Notes: generated by a model not told the origin, from the letters alone. 64,000 nt of DNA from Mycobacterium sp. ENV421 (GCF_002887815.1 NZ_PDHO01000012.1:87221-151220); one strand, 5' to 3'; positions 15,388 to 26,963 are shown, counted from the stretch's first letter. Made by a program: numbers and translations.

Positions 15388-18267
15388 GTGGCTTCCAAGA
15401 AGAAGCGGGCGGGTCGCCATCGGAAACAGGCGGCTCGGCATAGGAAAGTCGTCGCTCAGACCAGGACACACACCGCGCGCAACGGCGTCGTCGCCGCTGC
15501 GGTGGGCATCGGACTGGCAGTAGCCGCCGGCCAGGGCGTGGCTTCGGCTGCCACCGACGTCGGCTCGTCGAACTCCGGATCGAAGTCGAGTTCGGCGGAC
15601 GATTCCGCCAAGGCTGCCAGCTCGACTGCCGCCCACCGCTCGGTCGGGCGGACCAAGCCCCGGACCACTCGCTCGTCCACTAGCGCGTCGCCAACGACTA
15701 CGTCCAAGAACACGGGCTCGACGAGTGCGGCCGCGGTATCGACAACGAAGACCGCAGCCGGCGCTGTCTCAACGGATGCGGCGGCCGGATCCTCGGCTGC
15801 TGCGGTAAGCACAACCTCGACGAGCGCGACCGCTGCCGAGACGGTCGTGGAGTCGACCGCCAGCGCCACGCCCAAAACCGCCGCCTCGTCGTCCGTGGCA
15901 ACAGCCTCAGCGACGGCGTCGTCCTCGCCGGCGAACGTTTTCCTGGCCACCTTGTCCAGGGCGATCAACCGCCTCGCCGGCTGGCCCGGTACTCCGAAGA
16001 ATTTTGTCACCATCACGAACCACACGATCGATCAGGCTCTCGACACCGCCGATAGTCAGCTCGACTCCTCGGTCGCGACGGCGGTCGCGGGCAGCCCGGC
16101 TCGTTGGGTTCCCGATCTCGTCGGCGTACTGAATCTCTTTGTCGTCTCGGCGATTCCCGACTACACGTTCAGTGACACCCTCAACGCATGGGGTGACTTC
16201 CTGAACCGGGTGGTGCGGCCGTTCAAGATCGTCTCCTCGGCGAGCACGTTCGGCGTCATCACGCCGTACAAGATCATGGCGGCCGCGGTTGCCGGTGCCG
16301 CAACGGTGCTGACGGACATGCTCAACAATGTCTACGACCCGGCGCAGTGGGAGATCGACGTCATCTATGTGACGACCGGGGCCACCGTCACCCGATCTGA
16401 TCTGAGCGACTCCACCACATTGGAAACCAAGATCGCAGCGTCGGTGGCGCTGGGTGGCGGCGTCTACAGCACCCCGACAGAGGCGTTCGATCTGACTTTG
16501 CCGACTTGGACTGCGGCACAAGTGAATCCGTTCACCGTCGCCACCTACGTCGTGCTGGTCGGTTTGTACAAGCGGTTCCAGGAGATGGCCGCTCTGACAA
16601 CCTTCACGACCAGCACCCAGTACAACTCTGGTACCCCGTACACCATCGACTTGGGGAGTGCCAGCACGCGCTCGGAGTACGCCAACGGAACGTTCACCGC
16701 GGTCGATGGGGACGGTAATCCGGTGAGCTTCGCCCCTGCCGACGGCAACACGTACACGTCAGCATGGGGGGCTTTGGTAACGATCAACACCTACAGCGGC
16801 GGATACACCTACACGGCCACGCTTCCCGGTGCGGCGTACTTCCACGCAGGCGCGGCCGGCGCGTACGACACGGTGCAGATACCCGTGACCTCGGCCGACG
16901 GTGCACCGTACACCCTCACCTTCCAGGTCAAGATCGTCTCGACGACGAACACCGCCCCCACGGTGTCCACCACGGTGGGTACCGCTGACGCGCTGGGCGT
17001 CGTGCGAGGCACCGTCAACGGCAGCGACGCCGAGGGGGACACACTGACGTATTCCTTGGTCAGCTCATCGGTCAGCGGGCTGAGCGGCAATTCCGCCAAG
17101 ACCTCGAATGGCGGCATCGTCACCCTCAACTCGTCCACCGGCGTCTTCACCTACACCTCGACGACCACTGGCGGTACCTCGGCAAGCTTCCAGATGCAGG
17201 TGGATGACGGCCACGGTGGCACTGTCACCCAGACGGTCACGGTGCCCAACACCACCTCGATCACTCCGGCCAACGTCAACACCGCGACGATCGGCGTCGT
17301 CACCGGTTCGGTGCCGGCCCCCGGCAGCGACGCCGGGATGTACACGTACAGCCTGGCCGGCGGTCCGGCGTACGGCACCGTGACGTTCGATGCGAGCACC
17401 GGCGCTTTCACCTACACCCGGACTGCGTCGGGCCATACCGAGCCGGCGGCCGACTCGTTCACCGTGCTCGCCACCGATGCCAACGGCCGCTCCGTCACCC
17501 TGAAGATGACCGTCCAGCCGACGATCGCCGACACTGCGCCGACCATCACCGGGACCACGACGAGTGTTGGCAGCACAGATACGACGAAGTGGGGTCTCAA
17601 CACGAGTACGTGGACGCAGACCACCACCGGCAAGCTCACCGCGACCGACGCCGACGGTGACACGCTCACCTACTCGCTGGTTGATGGCTCGACCCACGCC
17701 GCCGTAACGACCACCACCAACGGTGGCACCGTCACGTTCAATGCGGACGGCTCGTACACGTACTCGATCACCAAGAATCAGGCGTACTTCCATGGTGCGG
17801 CGAAGATCGGGGCGACTGGAACGGCGGTGGCCGACTCCTTCACCGTCGCGGTGAGCGACGGGTACGGGGGCGTCGCGTACACCACCATCACTATGCCGAT
17901 TTACGCGGTGAACAGCCCGCCCGTGATCACCGGCTTCGGCAGCCTCGCGTGCGCCTTCTACCTCTGCACGGTGGGCACGATGACAATCAGTGATCCTGAC
18001 GGCGACAGCATTCCGGAGGCGAAGATCACCGCCGGTACGGGTGCCGGGTACACCCTGGCCACCGGATCGGTCACCAGCTGGGGCTCCGGCGTGACCACCA
18101 TCTCGTGGACCGCCGGCGGCACCTTCGGTACGACGGCTACCGCCAATACCTTCACCGTTTACGACGGCTACTACACCGTCACCAACGGTGTGACCAACAC
18201 CAGCAGCCCGGCGACGTTCTGGGTGTCCTACGCCGCCGCCTCCGGCACCCGGACCACCGGCAACTAA
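15388..18267 (+). CDS. giant exported repeat protein C (cadherin/VCBS-like)
   Basis: This 959-residue protein is the closest relative of A. Its N-terminus is again basic (KKKRAGRHRKQAARHRK), followed by a hydrophobic core and a cleavage site after VASA (about 54). A Ser/Thr/Ala stalk without short tandem repeats runs to about residue 180. Residues about 183-410 form the helical domain shared with A (INRLAGWPG, LNAWGDFLNR, DPAQWEIDVI). Four beta repeats with acidic loops (DAEGDTLTY, DADGDTLTY, DPDGDSIPE) follow, and the C-terminal module has a Cys pair (CAFYLCTVG, as in A) and ends RTTGN. No wall-sorting signal is seen. The GTG start follows GGGAGAG. Codon use looks similar to the neighbours, so recent foreign origin is not evident. 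Confidence 0.7.
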   Translation: MASKKKRAGRHRKQAARHRKVVAQTRTHTARNGVVAAAVGIGLAVAAGQGVASAATDVGSSNSGSKSSSADDSAKAASSTAAHRSVGRTKPRTTRSSTSASPTTTSKNTGSTSAAAVSTTKTAAGAVSTDAAAGSSAAAVSTTSTSATAAETVVESTASATPKTAASSSVATASATASSSPANVFLATLSRAINRLAGWPGTPKNFVTITNHTIDQALDTADSQLDSSVATAVAGSPARWVPDLVGVLNLFVVSAIPDYTFSDTLNAWGDFLNRVVRPFKIVSSASTFGVITPYKIMAAAVAGAATVLTDMLNNVYDPAQWEIDVIYVTTGATVTRSDLSDSTTLETKIAASVALGGGVYSTPTEAFDLTLPTWTAAQVNPFTVATYVVLVGLYKRFQEMAALTTFTTSTQYNSGTPYTIDLGSASTRSEYANGTFTAVDGDGNPVSFAPADGNTYTSAWGALVTINTYSGGYTYTATLPGAAYFHAGAAGAYDTVQIPVTSADGAPYTLTFQVKIVSTTNTAPTVSTTVGTADALGVVRGTVNGSDAEGDTLTYSLVSSSVSGLSGNSAKTSNGGIVTLNSSTGVFTYTSTTTGGTSASFQMQVDDGHGGTVTQTVTVPNTTSITPANVNTATIGVVTGSVPAPGSDAGMYTYSLAGGPAYGTVTFDASTGAFTYTRTASGHTEPAADSFTVLATDANGRSVTLKMTVQPTIADTAPTITGTTTSVGSTDTTKWGLNTSTWTQTTTGKLTATDADGDTLTYSLVDGSTHAAVTTTTNGGTVTFNADGSYTYSITKNQAYFHGAAKIGATGTAVADSFTVAVSDGYGGVAYTTITMPIYAVNSPPVITGFGSLACAFYLCTVGTMTISDPDGDSIPEAKITAGTGAGYTLATGSVTSWGSGVTTISWTAGGTFGTTATANTFTVYDGYYTVTNGVTNTSSPATFWVSYAAASGTRTTGN

Positions 18268-18580
18268 CGCGCGCCTCGTCAGAGCCCTGCCAGCTGCGGA
18301 AGCGTCGCGTGGGCGATCAGGAAGTAGAGAGTCAGGCCGGTGCCGTCGACGATCGTGGCGATCATCGGCGCCGACACCACCGCCGGACATCCGTCGTTAG
18401 TCCCCGGGGTCCGTCCTGTCACGCACGTCACACCGCGTCGCTGGCCTGCAGATATCGCCGATCGAGACGGCCGCTCGACGGCCGATTGGGCCGCTGAGCA
18501 GGACGGGCAATAGTTGCTCTTCCAAGGTGGTTCATACTGTCTGGAGGCAGCATTACGTGAGAAACGGGTAGGCGGCAAGG
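18268..18580. other. intergenic region upstream of ribBA
   Basis: This 313-bp stretch holds an mgtE-like 3' remnant on the minus strand (18279-18398). The remaining ~180 bp should carry the ribBA promoter, but I see no clear -10/-35 pair and no RFN-type riboswitch fold. The Shine-Dalgarno GGCAAGG precedes the ribBA ATG. Confidence 0.5.
18279..18398 (-). pseudogene. remnant resembling the C-terminus of an MgtE magnesium transporter
   Basis: On the minus strand about 38 codons before a TGA read CPAVVSAPMIATIVDGTGL then TLYFLIAHATL. This matches the last membrane helix of MgtE transporters, where a DPAV-x(4)-(I/V)TT-(I/V)VD motif precedes a final hydrophobic segment ending (L/I)YFxIA. Nothing upstream in the frame resembles the rest of MgtE, so this is a 3' scrap left by deletion or rearrangement. 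It marks one edge of the array insertion. Identification is from memory of the family only. Confidence 0.5.
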
Positions 18581-19852
18581 ATGACGAGGCTGGACACCGT
18601 CGAACGGGCGGTCGCCGATATCGCGGCCGGCAAGGCCGTCGTCGTCATCGATGACGAGGACCGCGAGAACGAGGGTGACCTGATCTTCGCCGCCGAGAAG
18701 GCGACGCCGGAGCTGGTCGCGTTCATGGTCCGCTACACCTCGGGCTACCTGTGTGTGCCGCTGTCCGGCGAGATCTGCGACAAGCTTGGGCTGCTGCCCA
18801 TGTACGCGGTCAACCAGGACAAGCACGGCACCGCCTACACCGTCACCGTCGACGCCAAACATGGTGTGGGAACCGGTATTTCGGCCGCCGATCGGGCGAC
18901 GACGATGCGGTTGCTTGCCGACCCGGCCAGTGTCTCGGAGGACTTCACCAAGCCTGGTCACGTGGTTCCGTTGCGCGCCAAGGACGGCGGCGTGCTGCGG
19001 CGTCCCGGTCACACCGAAGCCGCGGTCGACCTGGCCCGGTTGGCGGGTCTGCAGCCTGCCGGTGCGATCTGCGAGATCGTCAGCCAGAAGGACGACGGTT
19101 CGATGGCCCAGACCGACGAGTTGCGGGTGTTCGCCGACGAGCACGACCTGGCCTTGATCTCAATCGCCGATCTGATCGAGTGGCGGCGCAAGCACGAAAA
19201 GCACATCGAGCGCATCGCCGAGGCCCGGATCCCCACCCGCCATGGCGAGTTCCGCGCGGTCGGCTACTCGAGCATGTACGAAGAGGTGGAGCATGTCGCC
19301 CTGGTCAAGGGTGACATCAGCGGTCCGGAGAACGACGGCCACGACGTACTGGTGCGAGTCCACTCCGAGTGCCTGACCGGTGACGTGTTCGGTTCGCGGC
19401 GCTGTGACTGCGGCCCCCAGCTGGACGCCGCGCTGGCGATGGTCGCGCGCGAGGGTCGCGGCATCGTGCTCTACATGCGCGGCCACGAGGGCCGGGGCAT
19501 CGGTCTGATGCACAAGCTGCAGGCCTACCAGCTCCAGGACGCCGGCGCCGACACCGTCGACGCCAACCTGGAGCTCGGCTTGCCCGCCGACGCACGCGAC
19601 TACGGGATCGGCGCGCAGATCTTGGTGGACCTCGGTGTGCGCTCGATGCGGCTGCTGACCAACAACCCGGCCAAGCGGGTCGGCTTGGACGGCTATGGGC
19701 TGCATATCATCGAGCGGGTGCCACTGCCGGTGCGGGCCAACGCCGAGAACATTCGCTACCTGATGACCAAGCGTGACCGGATGGGTCACGACCTGACCGG
19801 CCTCGACGACTACGACCAGGTCGTTCCCGGTGACGTGGGCGGGGCCCTGTAG
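18581..19852 (+). CDS. ribBA: bifunctional 3,4-dihydroxy-2-butanone-4-phosphate synthase / GTP cyclohydrolase II
   Basis: This 423-residue cytosolic protein has two domains. The N-terminal DHBP synthase (about 1-200) has the acidic motif [11 protein letters not shown], which takes ribulose-5-phosphate to the four-carbon unit. The C-terminal GTP cyclohydrolase II (about 205-400) has the zinc cysteines in [11 protein letters not shown] and RRCDCG and the motif [10 protein letters not shown]. It supplies both entry reactions of riboflavin synthesis and corresponds to M. tuberculosis ribA2 (Rv1415). The ATG has GGCAAGG just upstream. The pathway neighbours are ribH 34 nt downstream and ribE before the array. 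Confidence 0.95.
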   Translation: MTRLDTVERAVADIAAGKAVVVIDDEDRENEGDLIFAAEKATPELVAFMVRYTSGYLCVPLSGEICDKLGLLPMYAVNQDKHGTAYTVTVDAKHGVGTGISAADRATTMRLLADPASVSEDFTKPGHVVPLRAKDGGVLRRPGHTEAAVDLARLAGLQPAGAICEIVSQKDDGSMAQTDELRVFADEHDLALISIADLIEWRRKHEKHIERIAEARIPTRHGEFRAVGYSSMYEEVEHVALVKGDISGPENDGHDVLVRVHSECLTGDVFGSRRCDCGPQLDAALAMVAREGRGIVLYMRGHEGRGIGLMHKLQAYQLQDAGADTVDANLELGLPADARDYGIGAQILVDLGVRSMRLLTNNPAKRVGLDGYGLHIIERVPLPVRANAENIRYLMTKRDRMGHDLTGLDDYDQVVPGDVGGAL

Positions 19853-19886
19853 TGAGCGCCACGAGCGACGCTTGCGGAGCGAGTGA
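19853..19886. other. short GC-rich linker between ribBA and ribH
   Basis: These 34 bases carry repeated GAGCGA/GCGAG-type words in a loosely palindromic arrangement (GAGCGACGCTTGCGGAGCGAG). It may be a degenerate small interspersed element common in mycobacterial intergenic DNA. No obvious Shine-Dalgarno other than GGAGCGAG is present. Confidence 0.3.
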
Positions 19887-20813
<927 letters not shown>

Positions 20814-20827
<14 letters not shown>

Positions 20828-21278
20828 GTCTCATCACCACTTCGCCGGTGGCCCCGCAATTCGGCACCTCGGTGAACCCCAGGCTCTCGTAGACCGTTCG
20901 GGCGGCCGCGTTGTCGGGCGCCATCCGCAGAGTCGCGGTGCGTGCCCCGCGCCGTCGGGCCCAGTCCACCGCGGCCGCCACCAGCCTGCGGGCCAGCCCG
21001 TGCCCTCGTGCCGCGGGCTCGAGCCACAGGGAGTACACGTACGCCGCCTGAGCGCTCTCCTGATAGACGGCGACCATGCCGACGGGCCTGCCGTCCAGCA
21101 TCGCCACGAATTGCGCATGGTCGCGCAGCCGCCGGCGCCAGTCGGGCGCGGTGAACCGGGCCTCGACGAGGTACTGCGTGTCGGTCGTCCCGAACGTCTC
21201 GGTGAGCGCGCGCAGCCTCAGCTCGGCGAACTGTTCCCAGTCCGACTCGGTGAGACGAGTGATGCGCGCTGCTGGCAC
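20814..21278 (-). CDS. GNAT-family N-acetyltransferase
   Basis: This is a 154-residue single GNAT domain. It shows [21 protein letters not shown], the acetyl-CoA-binding motif A as [17 protein letters not shown], and the typical ending [11 protein letters not shown]. The substrate is unknown. The GTG at 21278 is chosen over a longer frame because it lies 7 nt after a TACCGT -10 box and the protein then begins [14 protein letters not shown]. It is divergent from uvrC with only 46 bp between the start codons, so the two promoters overlap. Confidence 0.8.
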
Positions 21279-21285
21279 GCCCACG

Positions 21286-21291
21286 ACGGTA
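21286..21291 (-). promoter_or_regulatory. -10 box of GNAT gene
   Basis: TACCGT on the minus strand lies 7 nt before the GTG at 21278, predicting a leaderless mRNA. Confidence 0.45.
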
Positions 21292-21311
21292 GTGCCTGTC
21301 GGCGCTCGGAC

Positions 21312-21317
21312 TAACCT
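21312..21317 (+). promoter_or_regulatory. -10 box of uvrC
   Basis: TAACCT lies 7 nt before the GTG at 21325, predicting a leaderless mRNA and supporting that start over the GTG at 21319. Confidence 0.5.
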
Positions 21318-21324
21318 TGTGGAC

Positions 21325-23349
21325 GTGCCCGACCCGTCGACGTACCGCCCGGCGCCCGGGTCCATTCCGGTTGAACCGGGTGTTTACCGATTCCGAGATC
21401 CGCATGGCCGGGTGATCTACGTCGGCAAGGCTAAAAGCCTGCGGCCTCGGCTGACGTCGTACTTCCAGGACATCTCCGCCCTGCATCCACGCACCCGCCA
21501 GATGGTGACCACCGCGGCCAAGGTCGAGTGGACGGTGGTCAACACCGAGGTCGAAGCTCTGCAGTTGGAATACAACTGGATCAAGGAGTTCGATCCGCGG
21601 TTCAACGTCCGGTACCGCGACGACAAGTCCTACCCGGTGCTGGCCGTCACCCTCAACGAGGAGTATCCGCGGCTGTCGGTCTACCGCGGTCCGCGCCGCA
21701 AGGGTGTGCGCTATTTCGGCCCGTATTCGCATGCCTGGGCCATCCGCGAAACGCTCGACCTGCTCACCCGGGTCTTTCCCGCCCGCACCTGTTCGGCGGG
21801 AGTGTTCAAGCGGCACAGCCAGATCGAGCGTCCGTGCCTACTGGGCTACATCGACAAGTGCTCGGCGCCATGCGTCGGAAGGGTCAGCGCTGAGGAACAC
21901 CGCAAGATCGTTCTGGATTTCTGCGACTTCCTCTCCGGCAAGACCGACCGCTTCGCCCGCGAACTCGAACTGGAGATGAACGCGGCGTCCGCCGAATTGA
22001 ACTTCGAGCGCGCCGCCCGGCTGCGCGATGACATCGCCGCGCTCAAGCGTGCGCTGGAGAAGCAGGCCGTGGTGCTCGGGGACGGTACCGACGCCGATGT
22101 GGTCGCGTTTGCCGACGACGATCTGGAAGCCGCCGTGCAGGTCTTCCACGTCCGGGGCGGGCGGGTGCGTGGCCAGCGCGGCTGGGTCGTCGAAAAGCCT
22201 TCCGACCCTGGCGAATCAGCCGAAGGACGGCTGGTGGAGCAGTTCCTCACCCAGTTCTACGGTGCTGAAGCTGAATTGGGCGGCCCGCCCGGGGCCGAAT
22301 TGGGTGGTGCCGCAGACGAATCCACCAATCCGGTGCCGCGCGAGGTGCTGGTGCCCTGCCTGCCGCCCAACGCCGATGAGCTGGCCGACTGGCTGTCCGG
22401 GTTGCGTGGGTCGCGGGTGGCGCTGCGGGTGCCGCGGCGCGGCGACAAGAAGGCGCTGGCCGAGACGGTGCACCGTAACGCCAAAGAGGCGCTGCAGCAG
22501 CACAAGCTCAAGCGGGCCGGCGATTTCACCGCGAGATCGGCTGCGCTGCAGAACATTCAGGAATCACTCGGACTGGCCGATGCGCCGCTGCGCATCGAGT
22601 GCGTCGACATCAGTCATGTGCAGGGCACCGATGTGGTGGCCTCCATGGTGGTGTTCGAGGACGGTCTGCCGCGTAAGTCGGACTACCGGCACTTCGCCAT
22701 CCGGGAGGCTGCGGGCGAGGGCCGCTCCGACGACGTCGCCTCGATCGCCGAGGTGACGCGGCGCCGGTTCGCCCGCCATGTCCATGAACAGCAGCAGCCC
22801 CCCGATGAGTTGGCGCCGGAGGGCAAGTCGCGCAAGTTCGCCTACCCGCCCAACCTCTACGTCGTCGACGGGGGCGCTCCCCAGGTCAACGCCGCCCAAG
22901 CGGTGCTCGACGAGCTCGGCGTCACCGATGTCGCCGTGATCGGTCTGGCCAAGCGCCTCGAGGAGGTGTGGGTCCCCGCCGAAGCGGAACCGCTCATCCT
23001 CCCGCGGAACAGTGAAGGGCTCTACCTGCTGCAGCGGGTCCGCGACGAAGCCCACCGCTTCGCCATCGCGTATCACCGCAGTAAGCGCTCCAAGCGGATG
23101 ACGGCGTCGGCGCTGGACTCGGTGCCGGGGCTCGGGGAGATCCGGCGCAAGGCGCTGGTGAGCCACTTCGGGTCGCTGGCCCGATTGCGTCAGGCCAGTG
23201 TCGAGGAGATCACCACGGTGCCAGGGATCGGCACCGCGACCGCCGCCGCGGTACTGGAAGCGCTAGGCGTGACGGTGGATTCGCCGGTATCGGCTGCAGC
23301 GGACGATCCGGTCGGCAAAGATCAGTCTGCTGAACAGGCGACCCGATGA
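21325..23349 (+). CDS. uvrC: excinuclease ABC subunit C
   Basis: This 674-residue nucleotide-excision-repair endonuclease makes the 3' and 5' incisions around UvrB-bound lesions. Visible parts are the N-terminal GIY-YIG nuclease ([19 protein letters not shown]), a Cys cluster around [13 protein letters not shown], the UvrB-interacting UVR helix ([12 protein letters not shown]), the RNase-H-like domain ([27 protein letters not shown]) and two C-terminal helix-hairpin-helices ([25 protein letters not shown]). The start [12 protein letters not shown] matches the mycobacterial N-terminus. The stop overlaps the rapZ ATG by 4 nt, giving the conserved uvrC-rapZ-yvcK-whiA operon (Rv1420-Rv1423). Confidence 0.96.
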   Translation: MPDPSTYRPAPGSIPVEPGVYRFRDPHGRVIYVGKAKSLRPRLTSYFQDISALHPRTRQMVTTAAKVEWTVVNTEVEALQLEYNWIKEFDPRFNVRYRDDKSYPVLAVTLNEEYPRLSVYRGPRRKGVRYFGPYSHAWAIRETLDLLTRVFPARTCSAGVFKRHSQIERPCLLGYIDKCSAPCVGRVSAEEHRKIVLDFCDFLSGKTDRFARELELEMNAASAELNFERAARLRDDIAALKRALEKQAVVLGDGTDADVVAFADDDLEAAVQVFHVRGGRVRGQRGWVVEKPSDPGESAEGRLVEQFLTQFYGAEAELGGPPGAELGGAADESTNPVPREVLVPCLPPNADELADWLSGLRGSRVALRVPRRGDKKALAETVHRNAKEALQQHKLKRAGDFTARSAALQNIQESLGLADAPLRIECVDISHVQGTDVVASMVVFEDGLPRKSDYRHFAIREAAGEGRSDDVASIAEVTRRRFARHVHEQQQPPDELAPEGKSRKFAYPPNLYVVDGGAPQVNAAQAVLDELGVTDVAVIGLAKRLEEVWVPAEAEPLILPRNSEGLYLLQRVRDEAHRFAIAYHRSKRSKRMTASALDSVPGLGEIRRKALVSHFGSLARLRQASVEEITTVPGIGTATAAAVLEALGVTVDSPVSAAADDPVGKDQSAEQATR

Positions 23350-24263
23350 CAGAGCACAGCACAGGCGAAGAGATGCACACCGGCCACACCGGCGAGGATT
23401 CAGGTATCGACGTGGTGTTGGTGACGGGGCTGTCCGGGGCAGGCCGGGGAACCGCGGCCAAGGTGCTCGAAGACCTGGGCTGGTACGTCGCCGACAATCT
23501 GCCGCCCGAACTCATCGCCAGGATGGTGGACTTCGGCCTGACCGCCGGCTCGCGGATCACCCAACTGGCGGTGGTGATGGACGTCCGGTCCCGCGGGTTC
23601 ACCGGGGATCTGGACTGGGTACGCAACGAGCTGGTGACCCGCGGCATCCATCCGCGGGTGTTGTTCATGGAGGCTTCCGACGACATCCTGGTCCGCCGCT
23701 ACGAAAGCAACCGGCGCAGTCATCCGCTGCAGGGCAATCAGACCCTGGCCGAAGGTATTGCCGCCGAGCGGGCCATGCTGGCCCCGGTGCGGGCGTCGGC
23801 GGATCTGGTCATCGACACCTCCACCCTCTCGGTGCACGGCCTGCGCGAGAGCATCGAACGGGCATTCGCGGGGCAGACCGTCGCGCAGATCAGCGTCACG
23901 GTCGAGTCGTTCGGGTTCAAGTACGGGCTGCCGATGGACTCCGACATGGTGATGGACGTCCGCTTCCTGCCGAACCCGCACTGGGTGGACGAATTGCGGG
24001 CGCACTCCGGCCAGCATCCGGCAGTCCGTGACTACGTCCTGGGCCAACCCGGCGCCGCGGAGTTCCTGCAGACCTACCATCAGCTGCTGAGGCTGGTCGT
24101 CGATGGCTACAGCCGGGAGGGGAAGCGCTACATGACCGTGGCCATCGGCTGCACCGGCGGTAAGCACCGCAGTGTGGCGATGGCCGAGGCGCTCGCCGGA
24201 TTACTGGAGAACCACGAGCACCTGACCGTTCGCGTTCTGCACCGCGATCTGGGTCGCGAATGA
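23346..24263 (+). CDS. rapZ: RNase adapter protein RapZ family (YvcJ-type nucleotide-binding protein)
   Basis: This 305-residue protein has an N-terminal P-loop domain with [10 protein letters not shown] (residues 28-37), which is the normal mycobacterial form of the Walker A motif although Lys is replaced by Arg. The C-terminal domain has [24 protein letters not shown] and [11 protein letters not shown], the sensor region that binds phosphosugar or RNA in E. coli RapZ. The mycobacterial role is less defined, probably envelope-precursor or carbon signalling. It is coupled to both neighbours by ATGA overlaps. Confidence 0.92.
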   Translation: MTEHSTGEEMHTGHTGEDSGIDVVLVTGLSGAGRGTAAKVLEDLGWYVADNLPPELIARMVDFGLTAGSRITQLAVVMDVRSRGFTGDLDWVRNELVTRGIHPRVLFMEASDDILVRRYESNRRSHPLQGNQTLAEGIAAERAMLAPVRASADLVIDTSTLSVHGLRESIERAFAGQTVAQISVTVESFGFKYGLPMDSDMVMDVRFLPNPHWVDELRAHSGQHPAVRDYVLGQPGAAEFLQTYHQLLRLVVDGYSREGKRYMTVAIGCTGGKHRSVAMAEALAGLLENHEHLTVRVLHRDLGRE

Positions 24264-25321
24264 CACGCATCGTCGCCCTCGGTGGTGGCCACGGTTTGTA
24301 CGCGACCCTGTCCGCGGCACGCCGGCTCACGCCGCACGTCACCGCGGTGGTCACGGTCGCCGACGACGGGGGTTCCTCCGGGCGGCTGCGCAGCGAACTT
24401 GACATCATCCCGCCTGGCGATCTGCGAATGGCGTTGGCGGCGTTGGCATCTGACAGCCCGCACGGCCGGCTGTGGGCCACCATCATCCAGCATCGGTTCG
24501 GCGGCAGCGGCGCGCTGGCCGGGCATCCGATCGGCAACCTGATGCTGGCCGGCCTCAACGAGTTGCTGGCTGATCCGGTGGCCGCGCTCGACGAGTTGGG
24601 CCGGATCCTCGGCGTCAAGGGCAGGGTGCTGCCGATGTGCCCGATCGCGCTGCAGATCGAGGCCGACGTCGCCGGGCTGGAAGGCGATCCCCGGATGAGC
24701 CGGGTGATCCGCGGTCAGGTGGCCGTCGCGACAACACCGGGCAAGGTTCGTCGGGTGCGGCTGCTGCCGGGTGACCCGCCGGCCACCCGCCAGGCCGTCG
24801 ACGCGATCATGCACGCCGATCTGGTGGTGCTCGGGCCGGGCTCCTGGTTCACCAGTGTGATCCCGCACGTGCTGGTGCCGGAGCTGGCCGCTGCGCTGAA
24901 GGAGACCACCGCCCGCCGCGCGCTGGTGCTGAACCTGGCCGCCGAGCCGGGGGAGACGGCCGGTTTCTCCGCCGAGCGGCATCTGCACGTCCTCGCGCAG
25001 CATGCGCCGGGCTTCTCGGTGCATGAGATCGTGGTCGACGCCACCCGCGTCCCATCTGACCGGGAGCGTGACCAACTGCGGCGTACCGCAAGCCTGCTGG
25101 AAGCTTCAGTTCAGTTTGCCGACGTGACCAGACCTGGTACACCTTTACATGACCCGGCCAAGCTGGCTGCAGCGCTTGACGGTGTGCGCACCCGAAATTC
25201 GGTGACCGCGCCGCCTTCCCCTCCACCTGCTGCATCCGTGCAGGCCGGCGGAGGGCGACAGGGGGACGGGGTGCAGGACCCGACTGGCAACGGACCGAGA
25301 GGTGACGACCTGTGGCGATGA
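24260..25321 (+). CDS. yvcK: YvcK/CuvA family gluconeogenesis/cell-envelope factor
   Basis: This 353-residue CofD-like Rossmann protein starts [14 protein letters not shown] and has [39 protein letters not shown] and [14 protein letters not shown]. These residues form the UDP-GlcNAc-binding pocket in homologues. In mycobacteria the orthologue (Rv1422, CuvA) influences cell-wall synthesis and nutrient use. The last ~60 residues are Pro/Gly-rich and low in conservation. The start overlaps rapZ by 4 nt and the 3' end overlaps whiA by 10 nt. Confidence 0.92.
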   Translation: MTRIVALGGGHGLYATLSAARRLTPHVTAVVTVADDGGSSGRLRSELDIIPPGDLRMALAALASDSPHGRLWATIIQHRFGGSGALAGHPIGNLMLAGLNELLADPVAALDELGRILGVKGRVLPMCPIALQIEADVAGLEGDPRMSRVIRGQVAVATTPGKVRRVRLLPGDPPATRQAVDAIMHADLVVLGPGSWFTSVIPHVLVPELAAALKETTARRALVLNLAAEPGETAGFSAERHLHVLAQHAPGFSVHEIVVDATRVPSDRERDQLRRTASLLEASVQFADVTRPGTPLHDPAKLAAALDGVRTRNSVTAPPSPPPAASVQAGGGRQGDGVQDPTGNGPRGDDLWR

Positions 25322-26295
25322 CTGCCGAGGTGAAGGACGAACTCAGCCGGCTGGCCGTCAATTCTGTGAGCGCACGCCGGGCCGAGGTGGCCTCGCTGTT
25401 GCGATTCGCCGGTGGCCTGCACATCGTGTCGGGCCGAGTCGTGGTCGAAGCCGAGGTGGACCTGGGCATCATCGCCCGGCGGCTGCGCAAGGACATCTAC
25501 GACCTGTACGGCTACAACGCGGTGGTGCACGTGCTGTCGGCCAGCGGCATCCGCAAGAGCACCCGGTATCTGGTGCGGGTCGCCAAGGACGGTGAGGCGC
25601 TGGCCCGTCAGACGGGTCTGCTGGACATGCGCGGCCGGCCGGTGCGCGGACTGCCCGCTCAGGTGGTCGGCGGCAGTGTCGGTGACGCGGAGGCGGCATG
25701 GCGGGGTGCGTTCCTCGCGCACGGCTCGCTGACCGAGCCGGGGCGGTCCTCAGCGCTCGAAGTCAGTTGTCCCGGACCGGAAGCCGCGCTGGCGCTGGTG
25801 GGTGCCGCCCGGCGGCTCGGGGTCAGCGCGAAGGCACGGGAGGTGCGGGGCACCGACCGGGTCGTGGTGCGCGATGGCGAGGCCATCGGTGCACTGCTGA
25901 CCCGGATGGGCGCCCAGGACACCCGGCTCACCTGGGAGGAGCGGCGGATGCGCCGGGAGGTGCGCGCCACCGCCAACCGGCTGGCCAACTTCGACGACGC
26001 GAACCTGCGCCGCTCGGCCCGGGCCGCGGTCGCCGCCGCGGCCCGTGTGGAGCGGGCGTTGGAGATCCTGGCTGACACGGTGCCCGACCATCTGGCCGCG
26101 GCGGGCAAGCTTCGGGTCGAACACCGGCAGGCGTCGCTGGAGGAACTGGGCCGCCTCGCCGACCCGCCGATGACCAAAGATGCTGTGGCCGGGCGTATTC
26201 GGCGGCTGTTGTCGATGGCGGATCGCAAAGCCAAGCAGGACGGCATCCCGGACACCGAGTCGGCCGTCACGCCCGACCTGCTGGAAGACGCCTAG
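25312..26295 (+). CDS. whiA: sporulation-type transcription regulator WhiA
   Basis: This 327-residue protein combines a LAGLIDADG-endonuclease-like N-terminal domain without catalytic function (about 20-190; [29 protein letters not shown]) and a C-terminal helix-turn-helix (about 230-310; [22 protein letters not shown] split across the recognition helix). WhiA controls cell-division genes in actinobacteria. The GTG at 25312 gives the N-terminus [11 protein letters not shown], as in M. tuberculosis Rv1423. It is the last gene of the uvrC operon. Its TAG stop shares the tetranucleotide CTAG with the convergent MOSC gene. Confidence 0.94.
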   Translation: MAMTAEVKDELSRLAVNSVSARRAEVASLLRFAGGLHIVSGRVVVEAEVDLGIIARRLRKDIYDLYGYNAVVHVLSASGIRKSTRYLVRVAKDGEALARQTGLLDMRGRPVRGLPAQVVGGSVGDAEAAWRGAFLAHGSLTEPGRSSALEVSCPGPEAALALVGAARRLGVSAKAREVRGTDRVVVRDGEAIGALLTRMGAQDTRLTWEERRMRREVRATANRLANFDDANLRRSARAAVAAAARVERALEILADTVPDHLAAAGKLRVEHRQASLEELGRLADPPMTKDAVAGRIRRLLSMADRKAKQDGIPDTESAVTPDLLEDA

Positions 26296-26957
26296 ATCGA
26301 CTTGGTCACCCGGTCGGCGACAAAGGCCTTGAGTTCGTCGGACAGCGCGTCGGCGGCCCGCAGCCGGGGGAGCAGGCTGGGGTCTGTCATCCGCGCGCGG
26401 AACACCAGGGCGATCGTCACATCGTGATCGGGCTTGTCCTCGACGACGATCTCGTCTCCCGCGCGCACCGGGCCGGGGGAGATGACCCGTAGGTAGGCCC
26501 CGGGCTTGCCGGCGTCGGTGAACGTCTTGATCCAGCCGGCGATGTCGAGGAACGCCGCGAACGTGCGGCACGGGGTGCGGGGGGCCGAGACTTCGAGCAG
26601 CAGACCGCCGGTGCCCACCCGCCAGCGTTCGCCGATCAGCGCTCCTGTCACGTCGACGCCGGAGGTGGTGAGGTTCTCGCCGAACATCCCGTCGGTCAAC
26701 GGCCGTTCGAGGCGGGTGGCCCACTCGTCGAGGTCTTCGCGGGAGTAGACGTAGACGGCTTGGTCGTCCCCCCCGTGCAGCTTCTGGTTGCCGATCGTGT
26801 CCCCGACCAGGCCGCTGCCCATACCGCCGCGCATCGGCCCCGGAGCGCGCACCATCACCGCGTCGGGCGTCGCCGCCTTGTCGATGCCGGTGCGTCTCGC
26901 CGGCTTGTCGGGATTCGCGCGGACGCGGGCCAGATTGACCGACAACACACTTGCCAC
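26292..26957 (-). CDS. MOSC-domain protein
   Basis: This ~221-residue protein has a MOSC (molybdenum-cofactor sulfurase C-terminal) domain of the YiiM type. [55 protein letters not shown] (with the candidate Mo-ligating Cys) and [16 protein letters not shown], here listed in parts, run in the family order. YiiM-type proteins reduce N-hydroxylated compounds or handle Mo-cofactor. Three GTG codons stand in a row at 26955-26963. I take 26957 because it lies 6 nt after a TACCCT -10 box, which fits the leaderless pattern seen elsewhere here. This locus in M. tuberculosis holds other genes (Rv1424c onward). Confidence 0.82.
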   Translation of the reverse strand: MASVLSVNLARVRANPDKPARRTGIDKAATPDAVMVRAPGPMRGGMGSGLVGDTIGNQKLHGGDDQAVYVYSREDLDEWATRLERPLTDGMFGENLTTSGVDVTGALIGERWRVGTGGLLLEVSAPRTPCRTFAAFLDIAGWIKTFTDAGKPGAYLRVISPGPVRAGDEIVVEDKPDHDVTIALVFRARMTDPSLLPRLRAADALSDELKAFVADRVTKSI

Positions 26958-26963
26958 CACCAC

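Noticed and set aside
18268..18580. FMN (RFN) riboswitch before ribBA
   Set aside because: None of the conserved RFN core could be recognised, and the region includes a coding remnant on the other strand.
21319..21324. Alternative uvrC start at GTG 21319
   Set aside because: It would leave 1 nt after the -10 box; GTG 21325 has the 7-nt spacing and the family N-terminus.
23427..23457. Defective Walker A in RapZ (Lys replaced)
   Set aside because: The [10 protein letters not shown] form is standard in mycobacterial RapZ, so it is not a local defect.
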